NCBI GenBank assembly: GCA_045128915.1
Contig: JBGVIT010000036.1
Location: 33,702-97,701, forward strand
Reading direction: 5' to 3'
DNA length: 64,000 nucleotides
Source of the DNA: RGIG9115 sp045128915
GTDB taxonomy: Bacteria; Bacillota; Clostridia; UBA1381
The notes under the pieces were generated by a model that worked only from the letters and a program-made list of their open reading frames with translations, was not told where the DNA came from and did no database searches. Below, piece after piece: positions 41,794-51,195 of the stretch (position 1 is the first letter of the stretch; the number at the start of each line of letters is the position of its first letter). The position numbers and the translations under genes are program-made.

Positions 41794-43860
41794 TTAGTCC
41801 TGCTTAGCCTCAGCTATAACCTTTTCGGTTATTGCCGCAGGTGCTGCTTCATATCTTGTAAATTCAAATGTGAATTCGCCGCGTCCCTGACTCATGGAGC
41901 GAAGGTCCGTTGCGTACTTGTGCATCTCTGAAAGGGGTACTTCTGCTTCAACCATGTTAAGTCCCGGCTTATCGCTTTCACCCATACCCATAATCTGACC
42001 GCGACGCTTATTAATGTCGCCTATAATATCACCCATTATGCTTTCAGGGATATAAACCTTAAGATAACCTATCGGCTCAAGAAGTATGGGGTTAGCAGCT
42101 TTCATACCTTCCTTAAACGCTATGCCTGCTGCTGTCTTGAACGCCATTTCCGATGAGTCAACGGGGTGATATGAACCGTCAACCAATGTAGCTTTCATAT
42201 TAACAACGGGGTAACCTGCAAGCACGCCGTGCTGGCATGAATCTCTCAGTCCCTTTTCAACTGCAGGGAAGTAGTTCTTTGGAACGCTTCCGCCAAATAC
42301 GTTTTCTTCAAATATAAGGTCCTCTGTAATACCCGGCTCGAACTCAATCCAAACGTGGCCGTACTGACCATGACCGCCTGATTGCTTCTTATGCTTTCCT
42401 TCAACCTTAGCCTTGCCTCTGATTGTTTCTCTGTAAGGAACGATAGGCTCTTCCAGAATAACATTAACGCCGTACTTTGCAGCAAGCTTAGAGATAAGAA
42501 CGTCAATATGCTGTTCACCAAGACCGTTTATAAGAGTCTGCTTTGTTTCGGTATTATTTGCAACTGAGAATGTAGGATCTTCGTCCATAAGCTTTGTAAG
42601 ACCGCTTATAATCTTTTCCTCGTCACCCTTTTCCTTCGGCTTAACTGCCATTGACAGAACGGGCTGCGGGAATTCGATACCTGTTAAAATTATATCCTTG
42701 CCCATATCGCAAAGGGTATCTCCGGTCTTTGTCTTGTCAAGCTTTGCAACAACGCCTATATCGCCGGCTTTGATGCGCTTTGCTTCAATCTGCTTTTTGC
42801 CTGCAAGCAGGAATACCTTACCGATTTTCTCCTGAGAGCCTTTGTTGGGGTTATAAAGTGTTGAATCAGCATTAACATCGCCTGAATATACTCGGAACAT
42901 TGACATCTTGCCAACATATGGATCGACTACTGTCTTAAATACCAAAGCAGCAGTAGATTCTTCCTCTGACTGAACAACTTCAACCGGTTCGCCGTTTGAT
43001 GCTGTGTATGCCAGCTGCTCTATTTCTGATGGTGCAGGCAGATACTTGCCTATGCCGTCCATAAGGCTTCGAACACCGATGTTGTCCTGACCTGAACCGC
43101 AGTAAACAGGATAAATGCTTCCGTCCTTAACACCTTTTCTTATAGCTTTTTTGATTTCGTCAAAGGTGAACTCCTCACCGTTAAAATACTTTACCATAAG
43201 CTCTTCGTCTGTTTCGGCAATAGCCTCCATAATCATTTCACGAAGAGGTGCAACTGTTTCTGCCATGCCCTCAGGTACGGGAATATCAACTCTGTCCATA
43301 CCTTCATAGCGACGTGCTGTCATATCAACTATATCAACAAAGCCCTTGAACTCGTCATTTTCACGGATAGGATATACGAAAGGTGTTACGCCCTTACCGA
43401 ATACCTGCTTCATCTGCTCAAGAGTTCTTTCGTAGCTTGCGCGGTTGTCATCTATCTTATTAACAAAAAACATTGTGGGAATTCCTCTTGATTTTGCATA
43501 AGAGAAAACCTGCTCTGTTCCAACGGAAACGCCGCTTCTGCCGCTTAATACAACAAGCGCGGAGTCAGCCGCTCTTACAGCTTCTTTAACATCGCCTACA
43601 AAGTCGAAAAATCCGGGAGTGTCAAGTATATTATATTTCATACCCTTCCATTCAACAGGAGCCAGCGCTGTTGAAATTGAAAATCCGCGCTTAATCTCCT
43701 CAGCGTCAAAATCACTTGTAGTATTGCCGTCCGCAACCTTACCGATTCTGTCGGTAGTTCCTGCGTTGAAAAGCATAGCTTCTGTCATAGTGGTCTTTCC
43801 ACACTTACCATGCCCCATTATCGCAACGTTGCGGATTTCGTCCATAGCATATTCTTTCAT
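41794..43860 (-). CDS. EF-G-like translational GTPase (second EF-G type)
   Basis: 688 aa with EF-G domain order (G, II, III, IV, V). G1 is GHGKCGKTT rather than the AHIDAGKTT of main EF-G; G3 is DTPGFFDF and G4 NKID. Domain IV has SGGHGQYGHVWIEFEP. Such FusA2-type paralogues occur beside the housekeeping fusA in Clostridia; their role in translocation, recycling or stress is unclear. RBS AGGAGGT 8 bases before the ATG. Alone between the repeat copy 1 and dapB. It is not a clear TetM-type protein. Confidence 0.88.
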   Translation of the reverse strand: MKEYAMDEIRNVAIMGHGKCGKTTMTEAMLFNAGTTDRIGKVADGNTTSDFDAEEIKRGFSISTALAPVEWKGMKYNILDTPGFFDFVGDVKEAVRAADSALVVLSGRSGVSVGTEQVFSYAKSRGIPTMFFVNKIDDNRASYERTLEQMKQVFGKGVTPFVYPIRENDEFKGFVDIVDMTARRYEGMDRVDIPVPEGMAETVAPLREMIMEAIAETDEELMVKYFNGEEFTFDEIKKAIRKGVKDGSIYPVYCGSGQDNIGVRSLMDGIGKYLPAPSEIEQLAYTASNGEPVEVVQSEEESTAALVFKTVVDPYVGKMSMFRVYSGDVNADSTLYNPNKGSQEKIGKVFLLAGKKQIEAKRIKAGDIGVVAKLDKTKTGDTLCDMGKDIILTGIEFPQPVLSMAVKPKEKGDEEKIISGLTKLMDEDPTFSVANNTETKQTLINGLGEQHIDVLISKLAAKYGVNVILEEPIVPYRETIRGKAKVEGKHKKQSGGHGQYGHVWIEFEPGITEDLIFEENVFGGSVPKNYFPAVEKGLRDSCQHGVLAGYPVVNMKATLVDGSYHPVDSSEMAFKTAAGIAFKEGMKAANPILLEPIGYLKVYIPESIMGDIIGDINKRRGQIMGMGESDKPGLNMVEAEVPLSEMHKYATDLRSMSQGRGEFTFEFTRYEAAPAAITEKVIAEAKQD

Positions 43861-43887
43861 ATATCATACCTCCTATTTTATTATTCT

Positions 43888-43945
43888 AAGACTTAAAGTC
43901 TTAAGGTCTTATAAACATTATATACCCCTTGGAATATAAAGTAAA
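43888..43945 (-). promoter_or_regulatory. Promoter and palindrome upstream of the EF-G-like gene
   Basis: Minus strand TTTACT (43945-43940), 17 bp, TATAAT (43922-43917); the palindrome AAGACTTAAAGTCTT (43888-43902) plus a further half AAGGTCTT lies just downstream of the start site and may be an operator or leader hairpin. Confidence 0.6.
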
Positions 43946-43946
43946 C

Positions 43947-43990
43947 AAAAAAACACTCGTCATTTTACGAGAAAATAACGGGTGTTTTTT
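43947..43990. terminator. Terminator of dapB
   Basis: AAACACTCGT / ACGGGTGTTT with an inner ATTTT / AAAAT pairing; T-runs on both strands, reading direction of dapB favoured. Confidence 0.8.
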
Positions 43991-44041
43991 GTGCATTTTT
44001 TATATGAAGTTAAGTAAAGAGTTATTTTTACTGTGCATAAT

Positions 44042-44806
44042 TTACATATCAAGCTGAGCAATCAGGTCGTTCATACAATACATACCTGCCGGCTTTCCTG
44101 CCATGAACTTAGCCGCCCTTATTGCGCCTACGGCAAATATTTCCTTGCTTGCAGCCGAATGTTTAAGCTCTATTACTTCATCTGTGCCTGCATATATAAC
44201 AGAGTGTTCGCCTACAATAGTGCCGCCTCGAACTGCATGAATTCCGATTTCGGATTTCTTTCTTTTCTTGCGTGAAGTATGTCTGTCATAAACGTATTCA
44301 GCCTGACAGTTCATGTCCTCGGATATGGCATCTGCAATAGCAAGAGCCGTTCCTGAGGGAGCATCAATTTTCTGGTTATGGTGCTTTTCGATAATTTCAA
44401 TATCAAAATTTTCGCCCAGAAGCTTTGTTGCTTTCTTTGCAAGGTCAATAAGCAGATTTATTCCGAGACTCATATTGGCTGAGAAAAACAGCGGAATATC
44501 TTCAGCTGCCGCCTCCATGATATTTTTCTGCTGATTTGAAAGGCCCGTTGTGGCAACAATTACAGGCAGCTTTCTTGCCTTGCAGTAAGCTATGATATTT
44601 TCAAAGGAGTCGGGATGCGAAAAATCTATTACCACATCTGCCGCGCCCTGATAATCTTCAGGCTTTGTAAAAACGGGATAAGGTGAGGACGGATTTTCAA
44701 AAATGTCAAACCCTGCTACTATATTTACATTTTCATCATCTGCTGCAAGACGTGATATAACCTGTCCCATTTTGCCGTTGCAGCCGTTGAGAATTATATT
44801 AATCAT
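44042..44806 (-). CDS. dapB: 4-Hydroxy-tetrahydrodipicolinate reductase
   Basis: 254 aa NAD(P)H-dependent reductase of the diaminopimelate/lysine pathway; the product also leads to dipicolinate in spores. Rossmann start IILNGCNGKMGQVI, VVIDFSHPDS, and the catalytic segment EKHHNQKIDAPSGTA with its His-His-x2-Lys. The start is ATG 44806 with CGGAGG 9 bases upstream; an earlier in-frame ATG (44833) overlaps the RBS. Alone; dapA is not adjacent. Confidence 0.96.
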   Translation of the reverse strand: MINIILNGCNGKMGQVISRLAADDENVNIVAGFDIFENPSSPYPVFTKPEDYQGAADVVIDFSHPDSFENIIAYCKARKLPVIVATTGLSNQQKNIMEAAAEDIPLFFSANMSLGINLLIDLAKKATKLLGENFDIEIIEKHHNQKIDAPSGTALAIADAISEDMNCQAEYVYDRHTSRKKRKKSEIGIHAVRGGTIVGEHSVIYAGTDEVIELKHSAASKEIFAVGAIRAAKFMAGKPAGMYCMNDLIAQLDM

Positions 44807-44921
44807 TATAAAAAACCTCCGATTATTATGCATTCAGACTAATTATACATCAGCCGTTAATAGCTGTCAAGCACAATATTGATTAATTTATTTAAAATAT
44901 GTGAACAATTTCCAGTTCTTA

Positions 44922-44967
44922 TTGACTTATGAGATGAATAATAATATAATAGTTTACGCGGAAACTA
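44922..44967 (+). promoter_or_regulatory. Promoter and MarR-type operator of the efflux operon
   Basis: TTGACT (44922-44927), 17 bp, TATAAT (44945-44950), then TAGTTT / AAACTA (44950-44967) around ACGCGG over the start site, a typical MarR-family operator arrangement. Confidence 0.75.
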
Positions 44968-44986
44968 ATTTTCGGGAGAGATTATA

Positions 44987-45421
44987 ATGGACTATGAACG
45001 ATTTATAAAAGTGGCGCATAAAAATATCGCTGTAAGTAATGAGGTCATTAAGAATAAGGCTCAGGAAATGGGACTTTCCTACGGCGAAGCTACTGCCATA
45101 ATGTTTTTTGCAAAAAATCCACAGCTTTCAACTGCGGCGCATATGGTAAAGGAGTGCGGAGTTTCAAAGGCGTTTGCCTCCAAAATAATGCTTAGTCTTA
45201 TGAAGAAAAAGCTCGTTACCATAACAACCGACCAGAAAGATAAAAGAAATCATATTATCACCCTTTCAAAAACTGCGGTGGATATAGCGGAAGCTGTTGA
45301 AAAAGCTTTTTATGAGCATCTGGCGTACGTAATGGGAGGACTGACTGACAATGAAGAAAATGTTCTTTCCCATATAATCACAAAGCTTGAAAAAAATATA
45401 GAGGAGAAAATATCAAGATGA
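44987..45421 (+). CDS. MarR-family transcriptional regulator
   Basis: 144 aa winged-helix dimer. The central DNA-binding part is LSTAAHMVKECGVSKAFASKIMLSLMKKKLVTITTDQKDKRNH-type (recognition helix then the D-x-R/K-x-R wing), with long N- and C-terminal helices for dimerisation. First gene of a four-gene operon with TolC-like, adaptor and RND genes; it overlaps the TolC-like gene by 4 bases (ATGA). Expected to repress the pump until a small aromatic or lipophilic ligand binds. RBS CGGGAGAG. Confidence 0.93.
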   Translation: MDYERFIKVAHKNIAVSNEVIKNKAQEMGLSYGEATAIMFFAKNPQLSTAAHMVKECGVSKAFASKIMLSLMKKKLVTITTDQKDKRNHIITLSKTAVDIAEAVEKAFYEHLAYVMGGLTDNEENVLSHIITKLEKNIEEKISR

Positions 45422-46497
45422 AGAAAATAATCACAACCTTTGCTTTGACAGCGGCGCTGAGCCTGCCACTTTGCGTCTTTGCAGACAGTACCACCATGAC
45501 AGTTGATGAGGCTGTAAGCTACGCCATAGAACATTCTGATTCTTTTATTAAAAGCAATGCAGAAATTCAGGCAAATACATATTCAGCCTATCAGACCAAA
45601 GCCACCCAGAGCAGTCTGAAGAAAAATCCTTATCTTGAAGATATGTCAGTTGACGTATATTTGTCCTTTAAAGGCTATTACCACAAAGCGTCCAAGCTTG
45701 CGGCAACTGTGGCAGAAAGAGCAAAGGCTGACCTTATAAAATCTACCGAGAGAAATGTAAAAAACGATTTTTATACATATCTTAACTCTGCTGTGGCAGT
45801 TGAAATAGCAGAAGAAAATTTATCCATTACTAAAGAGCGCATGGCGGCAGCTGAGAAAAAGCTTGAAATGGGAACTTTGAGCAAGCTGGACTGCGAAAAT
45901 TTTGCTCTTGCAAGACAAAATGCTGAAAACTCATATAATCAGGCAATAAGAACAAAGGAATATAACCTTATAAAGCTTAAAAATACCATCAACTTCCCAA
46001 AGGATAAGGAGCTTAAACCCGTAGGTGAGTTTATTTATGAGGGAGCAATGCCCACATCACCTGAAGAAGCCATTGAAAAATCACGTTCTTCCAACACATA
46101 TCTTAACCTGAAGGACGCATTTGAGCTTGCAAAGCTCAAATGGGCAAACACTTCTGTTTACTATACCTCCACAGAGAATAATTATAAGGTGGAAAAAGCA
46201 ACCTATGAAGCGGCGGAGGCTGATTTCAGAATAAACGTCAACAATATTGACCTTAATATAATAAATATGTATAACTCAATCGTAGCTTTAAGAGAGCAGG
46301 TTGAGTATATGCAAAGCTATACAGCATATCTTAAAAGCACCACCGATGCCATGTTCTTAAGGTACGAAATGGGAGTGGTTACAGCAAATGACTACCGCCA
46401 GACTCAGCAGGAATATTTTAAGGCACAAAATGAGCTGCAGACACTTCAGCTGACATATGAAATAAATAAAATGAACTATGAAGGCTTGTTCAGCTGA
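45418..46497 (+). CDS. TolC-family protein (short, Gram-positive type)
   Basis: 359 aa with a signal peptide (1-~22, ending CVFA) and two long coiled-coil halves of the outer-membrane efflux (TolC) family: TMTVDEAVSYAIEHSDSF at the start, a helical hairpin with EKKLEMGTLSKLDCENFALARQNAENSYNQA (~145-175) and again RYEMGVVTANDYRQTQQEYFKAQNELQTLQL near the end. It is about 100 residues shorter than proteobacterial TolC and I see no beta-barrel strands. Coupled to the adaptor and RND genes. In a monoderm cell it probably extends the pump across the wall rather than forming an outer-membrane pore. Confidence 0.82.
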   Translation: MKKIITTFALTAALSLPLCVFADSTTMTVDEAVSYAIEHSDSFIKSNAEIQANTYSAYQTKATQSSLKKNPYLEDMSVDVYLSFKGYYHKASKLAATVAERAKADLIKSTERNVKNDFYTYLNSAVAVEIAEENLSITKERMAAAEKKLEMGTLSKLDCENFALARQNAENSYNQAIRTKEYNLIKLKNTINFPKDKELKPVGEFIYEGAMPTSPEEAIEKSRSSNTYLNLKDAFELAKLKWANTSVYYTSTENNYKVEKATYEAAEADFRINVNNIDLNIINMYNSIVALREQVEYMQSYTAYLKSTTDAMFLRYEMGVVTANDYRQTQQEYFKAQNELQTLQLTYEINKMNYEGLFS

Positions 46498-46517
46498 TAT
46501 GAGAGGGGAATAAGAAA

Positions 46518-47924
46518 ATGAACAGAAAAATAATAAGCATCATAACCATAACAGCAATGCTTTCCTGCGTTGCCGGCTGCGGCAAAAAGGATATAAAGAA
46601 AGATGCCGAAACAAAAGGTCAGAACGTAACAGTATATACTGCAAACGTTTCGCCTATTGAAAGTAATGTGACATATACAGGTGAAATAAAGGCTTCGGAA
46701 TCAGTCAGCCTCGTATCAAAGCTCTCCGCAAAGGCGCTGAACGTATATGTTAAGGAAGGAGATTATGTAGAGAAAGGTACAGTTCTCGCACGCCTTGACG
46801 ATACAGATGCACAGCTTGCATACAGTCAGGCTGCCGCAGGCTATAACAGCGCAAAGGCGGCGCACAGCATGACTGTAAACTCCAGCATAAAGCAGGCAGA
46901 AGCAGGTGCAAGGCAGGCTTTGGAATCGGCGCAGCTTGCTTATGAATCGGCTTTGAATACATATAACAGAGAAAAAAATCTTTATGATAACAACACCACC
47001 GTAATTACTGCCAAAAATGCACTTCAGACAGCGCAGACAAATCTTGAAAACACACAGCGACTTTTTGATATGGGTGCTGCATCTCAGGTGGAGCTTGACA
47101 ATGCAAAGAATGCGGCGGAAAATGCAAAAGCCGCTTTTGATACTGCGGCGGCAGGTGCAAAGGCACAGCTTGACGGAGCAGAAATCAATCTTAAAAATGC
47201 CGAAAACGCTCTTGCAAATGCAAAGGATAATATAAACCTTACAGCCGTTGCCTCAAGGGAAAGTGCCGCAACAGCAGAAGCATCGGTACAGACTGCCCAT
47301 GCAGCTCTTGCCATAGCCGAGAACAATGTAAAAAATGCGGTGATAACAGCGCCTATCTCAGGAACAATAGCATCTTGCAATGCTCATGAGGGACAAATGG
47401 TTGCCGCAGGAACAGAGGTTTTCTCCATAAAGCAATCAAATTATGTAGATGCGGAAATCGCAGTAACGGAGTCCGTTATTCCTTACATATATGAAGGAAC
47501 TCCGGCAACCATATCCGTAGGCTCTGTGGGAATAAAGAATAAGCCTGCAACCGTTACGGTTGTAAACCCCGTAAAAAATCTCCAGACGGGAATGTTTACA
47601 GTTAAGGTAAGTATCGACAATACAGACGGTGCCATAAAGGTCGGTATGTTTGCTGATATTACTCTTGTAACAAGACAATGTGAAGCTGCAATTATAATAC
47701 CCGCTGAGGCTATAATAAGAGACGGAGCAGAAGCTTATGTTTATGTTTCCATGAACTCTGTTGCAGAGAAAAGAATTGTTGAAACGGGTATAGAAAATCC
47801 TGAGTTTACAGAAATTTTGTCAGGTGTTTCGGACGGTGAGTTAGTAGTTGTAAGCGGCAAGGAATATATATCCGAAACCAATAACAAACTGAACATTACC
47901 TCTTACGAGGAGGATGAGCAGTAA
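46518..47924 (+). CDS. RND efflux adaptor, lipoprotein (MFP/HlyD family)
   Basis: 468 aa. Lipoprotein signal peptide with lipobox ending SCVAGC. Then the membrane-fusion-protein layout: barrel-sandwich half (SLVSKLSAKALNVYVKEGDYVEKGTVLARLDD), an unusually long alpha-helical hairpin rich in Ala (~90-285), the second half (APISGTIASCNAHEGQMVAAGTEVF), a beta-barrel and a membrane-proximal domain (IIPAEAIIRDGAEAYVYV). Links the RND pump to the TolC-like protein. Its stop codon abuts the RND start codon. Confidence 0.92.
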   Translation: MNRKIISIITITAMLSCVAGCGKKDIKKDAETKGQNVTVYTANVSPIESNVTYTGEIKASESVSLVSKLSAKALNVYVKEGDYVEKGTVLARLDDTDAQLAYSQAAAGYNSAKAAHSMTVNSSIKQAEAGARQALESAQLAYESALNTYNREKNLYDNNTTVITAKNALQTAQTNLENTQRLFDMGAASQVELDNAKNAAENAKAAFDTAAAGAKAQLDGAEINLKNAENALANAKDNINLTAVASRESAATAEASVQTAHAALAIAENNVKNAVITAPISGTIASCNAHEGQMVAAGTEVFSIKQSNYVDAEIAVTESVIPYIYEGTPATISVGSVGIKNKPATVTVVNPVKNLQTGMFTVKVSIDNTDGAIKVGMFADITLVTRQCEAAIIIPAEAIIRDGAEAYVYVSMNSVAEKRIVETGIENPEFTEILSGVSDGELVVVSGKEYISETNNKLNITSYEEDEQ

Positions 47925-50900
47925 ATGAAAATTCATGAGATTTCAGTAAAAAGACCGGTCGCCGTTGTTATGGCAGTTCTTGTATTTGTAGTAATCGGAC
48001 TGTATTCCGTTACAATGCTGCCTATGGAAATGATGCCGGAAATGGATTTATCAATGGCGGTAGTTTATACGGGCTACCCCAACGTAGGCTCGCAAGAGGT
48101 TGAAAACCTGATTACGAAAAATATTGAGTCTGCCATTGCCTCAGTATCCGGAGTGAAATCAATTACCTCGTCATCATCGGAAGGCACGTCAATGATAATG
48201 GTTGAGTTTTCCACATCGACGGACGTAGATGAAGCGGTACAAAGCATGTCGGATAATATTGATTTAGTATCCTCCATGCTCCCTGACGGCGCAAACGATC
48301 CTATGATAATAAAGCTCAACAGCTCTATGATGTCTGCGGCTATGATGAGCGTATCCTACGATGGATATGATCTGGTGCAGACGAAAAAGTTTGTTGAAGA
48401 TAATGTTGCGGATAATTTAAAGGCAGTAAAAGGAGTTGCCTCTGTAAATATTTCAGGTGGTACGGACAGAATAATTGAGGTTATGGTAGATCCCCAGAAG
48501 ATGAAGGGATATAACCTTTCTGTTTCGGACCTTGCGGCAGCCATTGCGGCACAGAACCAGAACCTTCCTGCAGGAGAAACCGAGGGCATGAACAAGGACC
48601 TTGCGGTGAGAGTTGTAGGTAAGTTTGAAAACCTTTATGATATTGAAAATGTACCTATTACCATAGGCGGAGGCGGAATTATATACCTTCGTGACGTTGC
48701 GGTAATAGAAGATACTTATTCCGAAGCAGCAACCCATGCACGAATAAACGGTATGGAGTCAATATCAATCAGCATAAACAAGGAAAGCGATGCAAACACA
48801 GTTGAAGTGGTAGAGGAAATTGAGAAGACCATGAAAGGCATCGTGCAGCAAAACCCACACTTTTCATATAACATGACAATGGAGCAGGCAAGCTACATAA
48901 AAAATGCCATCAGCTCTGTAACAAGCAGCGCCATAACCGGCGGAATACTTGCGGTACTTATACTGATTTTGTTCCTTGCGAGCATAAAATCATCTCTTGT
49001 TATAGGAATTGCAATGCCTATTTCAATTATAACAACGTTTATAGGAATGTATTTTTCGGGCATGACATTAAATGTTGTTTCTCTGGGCGGTCTTGCACTT
49101 GGTGTAGGTATGCTTGTTGATAATGCGGTGGTGGTGCTTGAAAACATATTCAGGCGCCGTAATGAGCTTGGGGAGAATGCTGAGAAAGCCGCAATTTCAG
49201 GAACGGGCGAGGTTATCGGAGCAGTTGTGGCATCGGTGCTTACCACGTGCATAGTATATGTACCAATTCTATTTATTGACAACATGATGGCGGTAATGTT
49301 CAAGCAGCTTGCTTTTGCTATAATATTCTCACAGCTTGCATCTCTTATTACCACATTCCTGCTTGTTCCCATGATGTCATCGAAGATAAATGAAACGGGC
49401 GGAACAAAAAAGCTTTCAAGGATTTTAAAGCCTTTTGACAACTTCATGAACAAAGCATATGCCCTTTATGAAAAAACACTCAGGATTTTGCTCTCAAATA
49501 CAAAAAAGACAGTAATTATAACCATGTCCGTATTTGTTCTCAGCCTTGTAGTACTTGGAATGTTAGGTATGACGCTGATGCCGTCAAGTGATGAGGGAAC
49601 AATCTCCGTTGCAATAGAGCTTCCCGCAGGCTCACAGCTTGAGGATACGGAAAAAATTGCAGGAGAAATTGAAGAAATACTAAAGGACTTTGAGGACATA
49701 GAAACAATTACTGCGAACATTGGTTCAGGAGGCATGACAGCTATGTTCGGTGCAAGCTCAGCGGGCAATGCGTCATTCACCCTTACTCTTAAGGATTCGA
49801 GAAAAAAGACAACAAACGAAACCGCAAACGAAATTCGCCGGAGTCTAAGTAACATAACAGGTGCTTCCGTTTCCGTAGAGGCGGCAAACACCACCATGTC
49901 CTTTTCTTCAGACGAGGTTCAGTTTAACTTTACAGGTGCAGATGAGGATGCGCTTAAGGAATATGTTTCCCAGGCGGAGATAGTTTTGAAGAACACCGAC
50001 GGCGTTGTGGAAACGGAAACATCAATGGAAGATACACAGCCTGAAATCAGGGTAGCTCTCAACTCATCTAAAGCTGCAAGATATGCCATGAATACAGCAA
50101 CAGTTTCCGGACTTGTAAAATCTGTGCTTGGAAGCACAACTGCGTCAAGGTATCTTGACAGCGGCTCGGAATATGACATTAATATAGTATATCCCGAAAC
50201 CTTTGTAAGCGACTATAATGCTCTCAAATCCCTGCAGGTTAAAACGCCTATGGGTTCATGGGTAACCTTATCTGATATAGCAGATGTAGAAATACGTCAG
50301 GGAAGCACCACTCTCCAGAGAGTTGACCAGAAGCGTGTTTATACTCTTACGGGAAAAATATACGATACAGATATTGGCACAGTCACAAGAAACTTTGAAA
50401 AAAATCTTAAAGACCTGCCCCAACCTGAAGGCGTTGGACGTCAGGCAGCGGGAACCTTTGAAATCATGATGGACGCTATGACATCGCTTCTTGGTGCAAT
50501 ATTCCTCGGCATACTGCTAATGTACATGATAATGTGTGCACAGTTTGAAAATCTTAAGCAGCCGTTTATTATATTATTTACAATCCCCCTTGCAATGATA
50601 GGCGTAGTGCTTGCCCTTGTTGTAACGGGCAGTCCCTTATCTGTTATAGGCGCAATCGGCATACTTATGCTGACGGGTATTATAGTAAACAACGCCATTG
50701 TACTTATTGACTTTGCAAACGTTGCAAAAAAAGAAAAGCCAGATATGAAAGCCGAGGATGTACTTGTCCGCGCAGGAAAAACAAGACTCCGCCCCATACT
50801 TATGACATCTCTAACATCTATACTTGGATTTTTGCCAATGGCAATGTCGCGTGCAGAAGGCTCAGAGATGATGCGCCCCCTTGCAGTAGTTTTGTGCGGC

Positions 50901-51017
50901 GGTCTTTTGGTAGGAACGTTCCTTACGCTTTTGTTTATACCGACTCTTTATTTAATTTTTGAAAAAAGAGCGAATAAAAGAAAAAAATCAACACATAATA
51001 CTAATGTAAATTTTTAA
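47925..51017 (+). CDS. RND-family efflux transporter (AcrB/HAE1-like)
   Basis: 1,030 aa with the RND plan: TM1 (~11-31), large periplasm-side loop (~33-330), TM2-6, TM7, second large loop (~555-870) and TM8-12. TM4 carries GMLVDNAVVVLENIFRRR with D399; the second Asp of AcrB is Asn400, as in many non-enterobacterial pumps. Internal twofold similarity is seen (MTGIIVNNAIVLIDFANVAKK in the second half). Proton-driven export of drugs or lipophilic compounds is expected. Last gene of the MarR operon, followed by a strong terminator. Confidence 0.94.
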   Translation: MKIHEISVKRPVAVVMAVLVFVVIGLYSVTMLPMEMMPEMDLSMAVVYTGYPNVGSQEVENLITKNIESAIASVSGVKSITSSSSEGTSMIMVEFSTSTDVDEAVQSMSDNIDLVSSMLPDGANDPMIIKLNSSMMSAAMMSVSYDGYDLVQTKKFVEDNVADNLKAVKGVASVNISGGTDRIIEVMVDPQKMKGYNLSVSDLAAAIAAQNQNLPAGETEGMNKDLAVRVVGKFENLYDIENVPITIGGGGIIYLRDVAVIEDTYSEAATHARINGMESISISINKESDANTVEVVEEIEKTMKGIVQQNPHFSYNMTMEQASYIKNAISSVTSSAITGGILAVLILILFLASIKSSLVIGIAMPISIITTFIGMYFSGMTLNVVSLGGLALGVGMLVDNAVVVLENIFRRRNELGENAEKAAISGTGEVIGAVVASVLTTCIVYVPILFIDNMMAVMFKQLAFAIIFSQLASLITTFLLVPMMSSKINETGGTKKLSRILKPFDNFMNKAYALYEKTLRILLSNTKKTVIITMSVFVLSLVVLGMLGMTLMPSSDEGTISVAIELPAGSQLEDTEKIAGEIEEILKDFEDIETITANIGSGGMTAMFGASSAGNASFTLTLKDSRKKTTNETANEIRRSLSNITGASVSVEAANTTMSFSSDEVQFNFTGADEDALKEYVSQAEIVLKNTDGVVETETSMEDTQPEIRVALNSSKAARYAMNTATVSGLVKSVLGSTTASRYLDSGSEYDINIVYPETFVSDYNALKSLQVKTPMGSWVTLSDIADVEIRQGSTTLQRVDQKRVYTLTGKIYDTDIGTVTRNFEKNLKDLPQPEGVGRQAAGTFEIMMDAMTSLLGAIFLGILLMYMIMCAQFENLKQPFIILFTIPLAMIGVVLALVVTGSPLSVIGAIGILMLTGIIVNNAIVLIDFANVAKKEKPDMKAEDVLVRAGKTRLRPILMTSLTSILGFLPMAMSRAEGSEMMRPLAVVLCGGLLVGTFLTLLFIPTLYLIFEKRANKRKKSTHNTNVNF

Positions 51018-51037
51018 TTTACATTATACCTTCCCTT

Positions 51038-51078
51038 TAAAAAAGCGGATGCCGCCAAAGACGGTATCCGCTTTTTTA
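51038..51078 (+). terminator. Terminator of the RND operon
   Basis: AAAAAAGCGGAT-CCG / CGG-ATCCGCTTTTTT stem with T-run; preceded by a small inverted repeat ATGTAAAT / ATTTACAT (51004-51024). Confidence 0.9.
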
Positions 51079-51080
51079 TC

Positions 51081-51188
51081 GTTGCCGCAAGGCAACATAT
51101 CACATCGAAGATATATGGCACGAAGTATATCGCAAATTCCAAAGGAATTTATATCGCGCAAAGTGTCTTTACACTTTGCTATATATCA
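51081..51188. repeat. Array of short hairpins separated by ATATC
   Basis: GTTGCC-GCAA-GGCAAC (51081-51096), AAATTCC-AAA-GGAATTT (51134-51150) and GCAAAGTG / CACTTTGC (51158-51179), with ATATC or TATATC between units (51098, 51126, 51151, 51184). Each hairpin differs in sequence but the punctuation is constant. Non-coding. Confidence 0.65.
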
Positions 51189-51195
51189 AGATTAG

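Noticed and set aside
41794..43860. Ribosomal-protection tetracycline resistance gene
   Set aside because: Motifs fit the EF-G2-like paralogue group better than TetM/TetO, and no mobile context surrounds it except the repeat.
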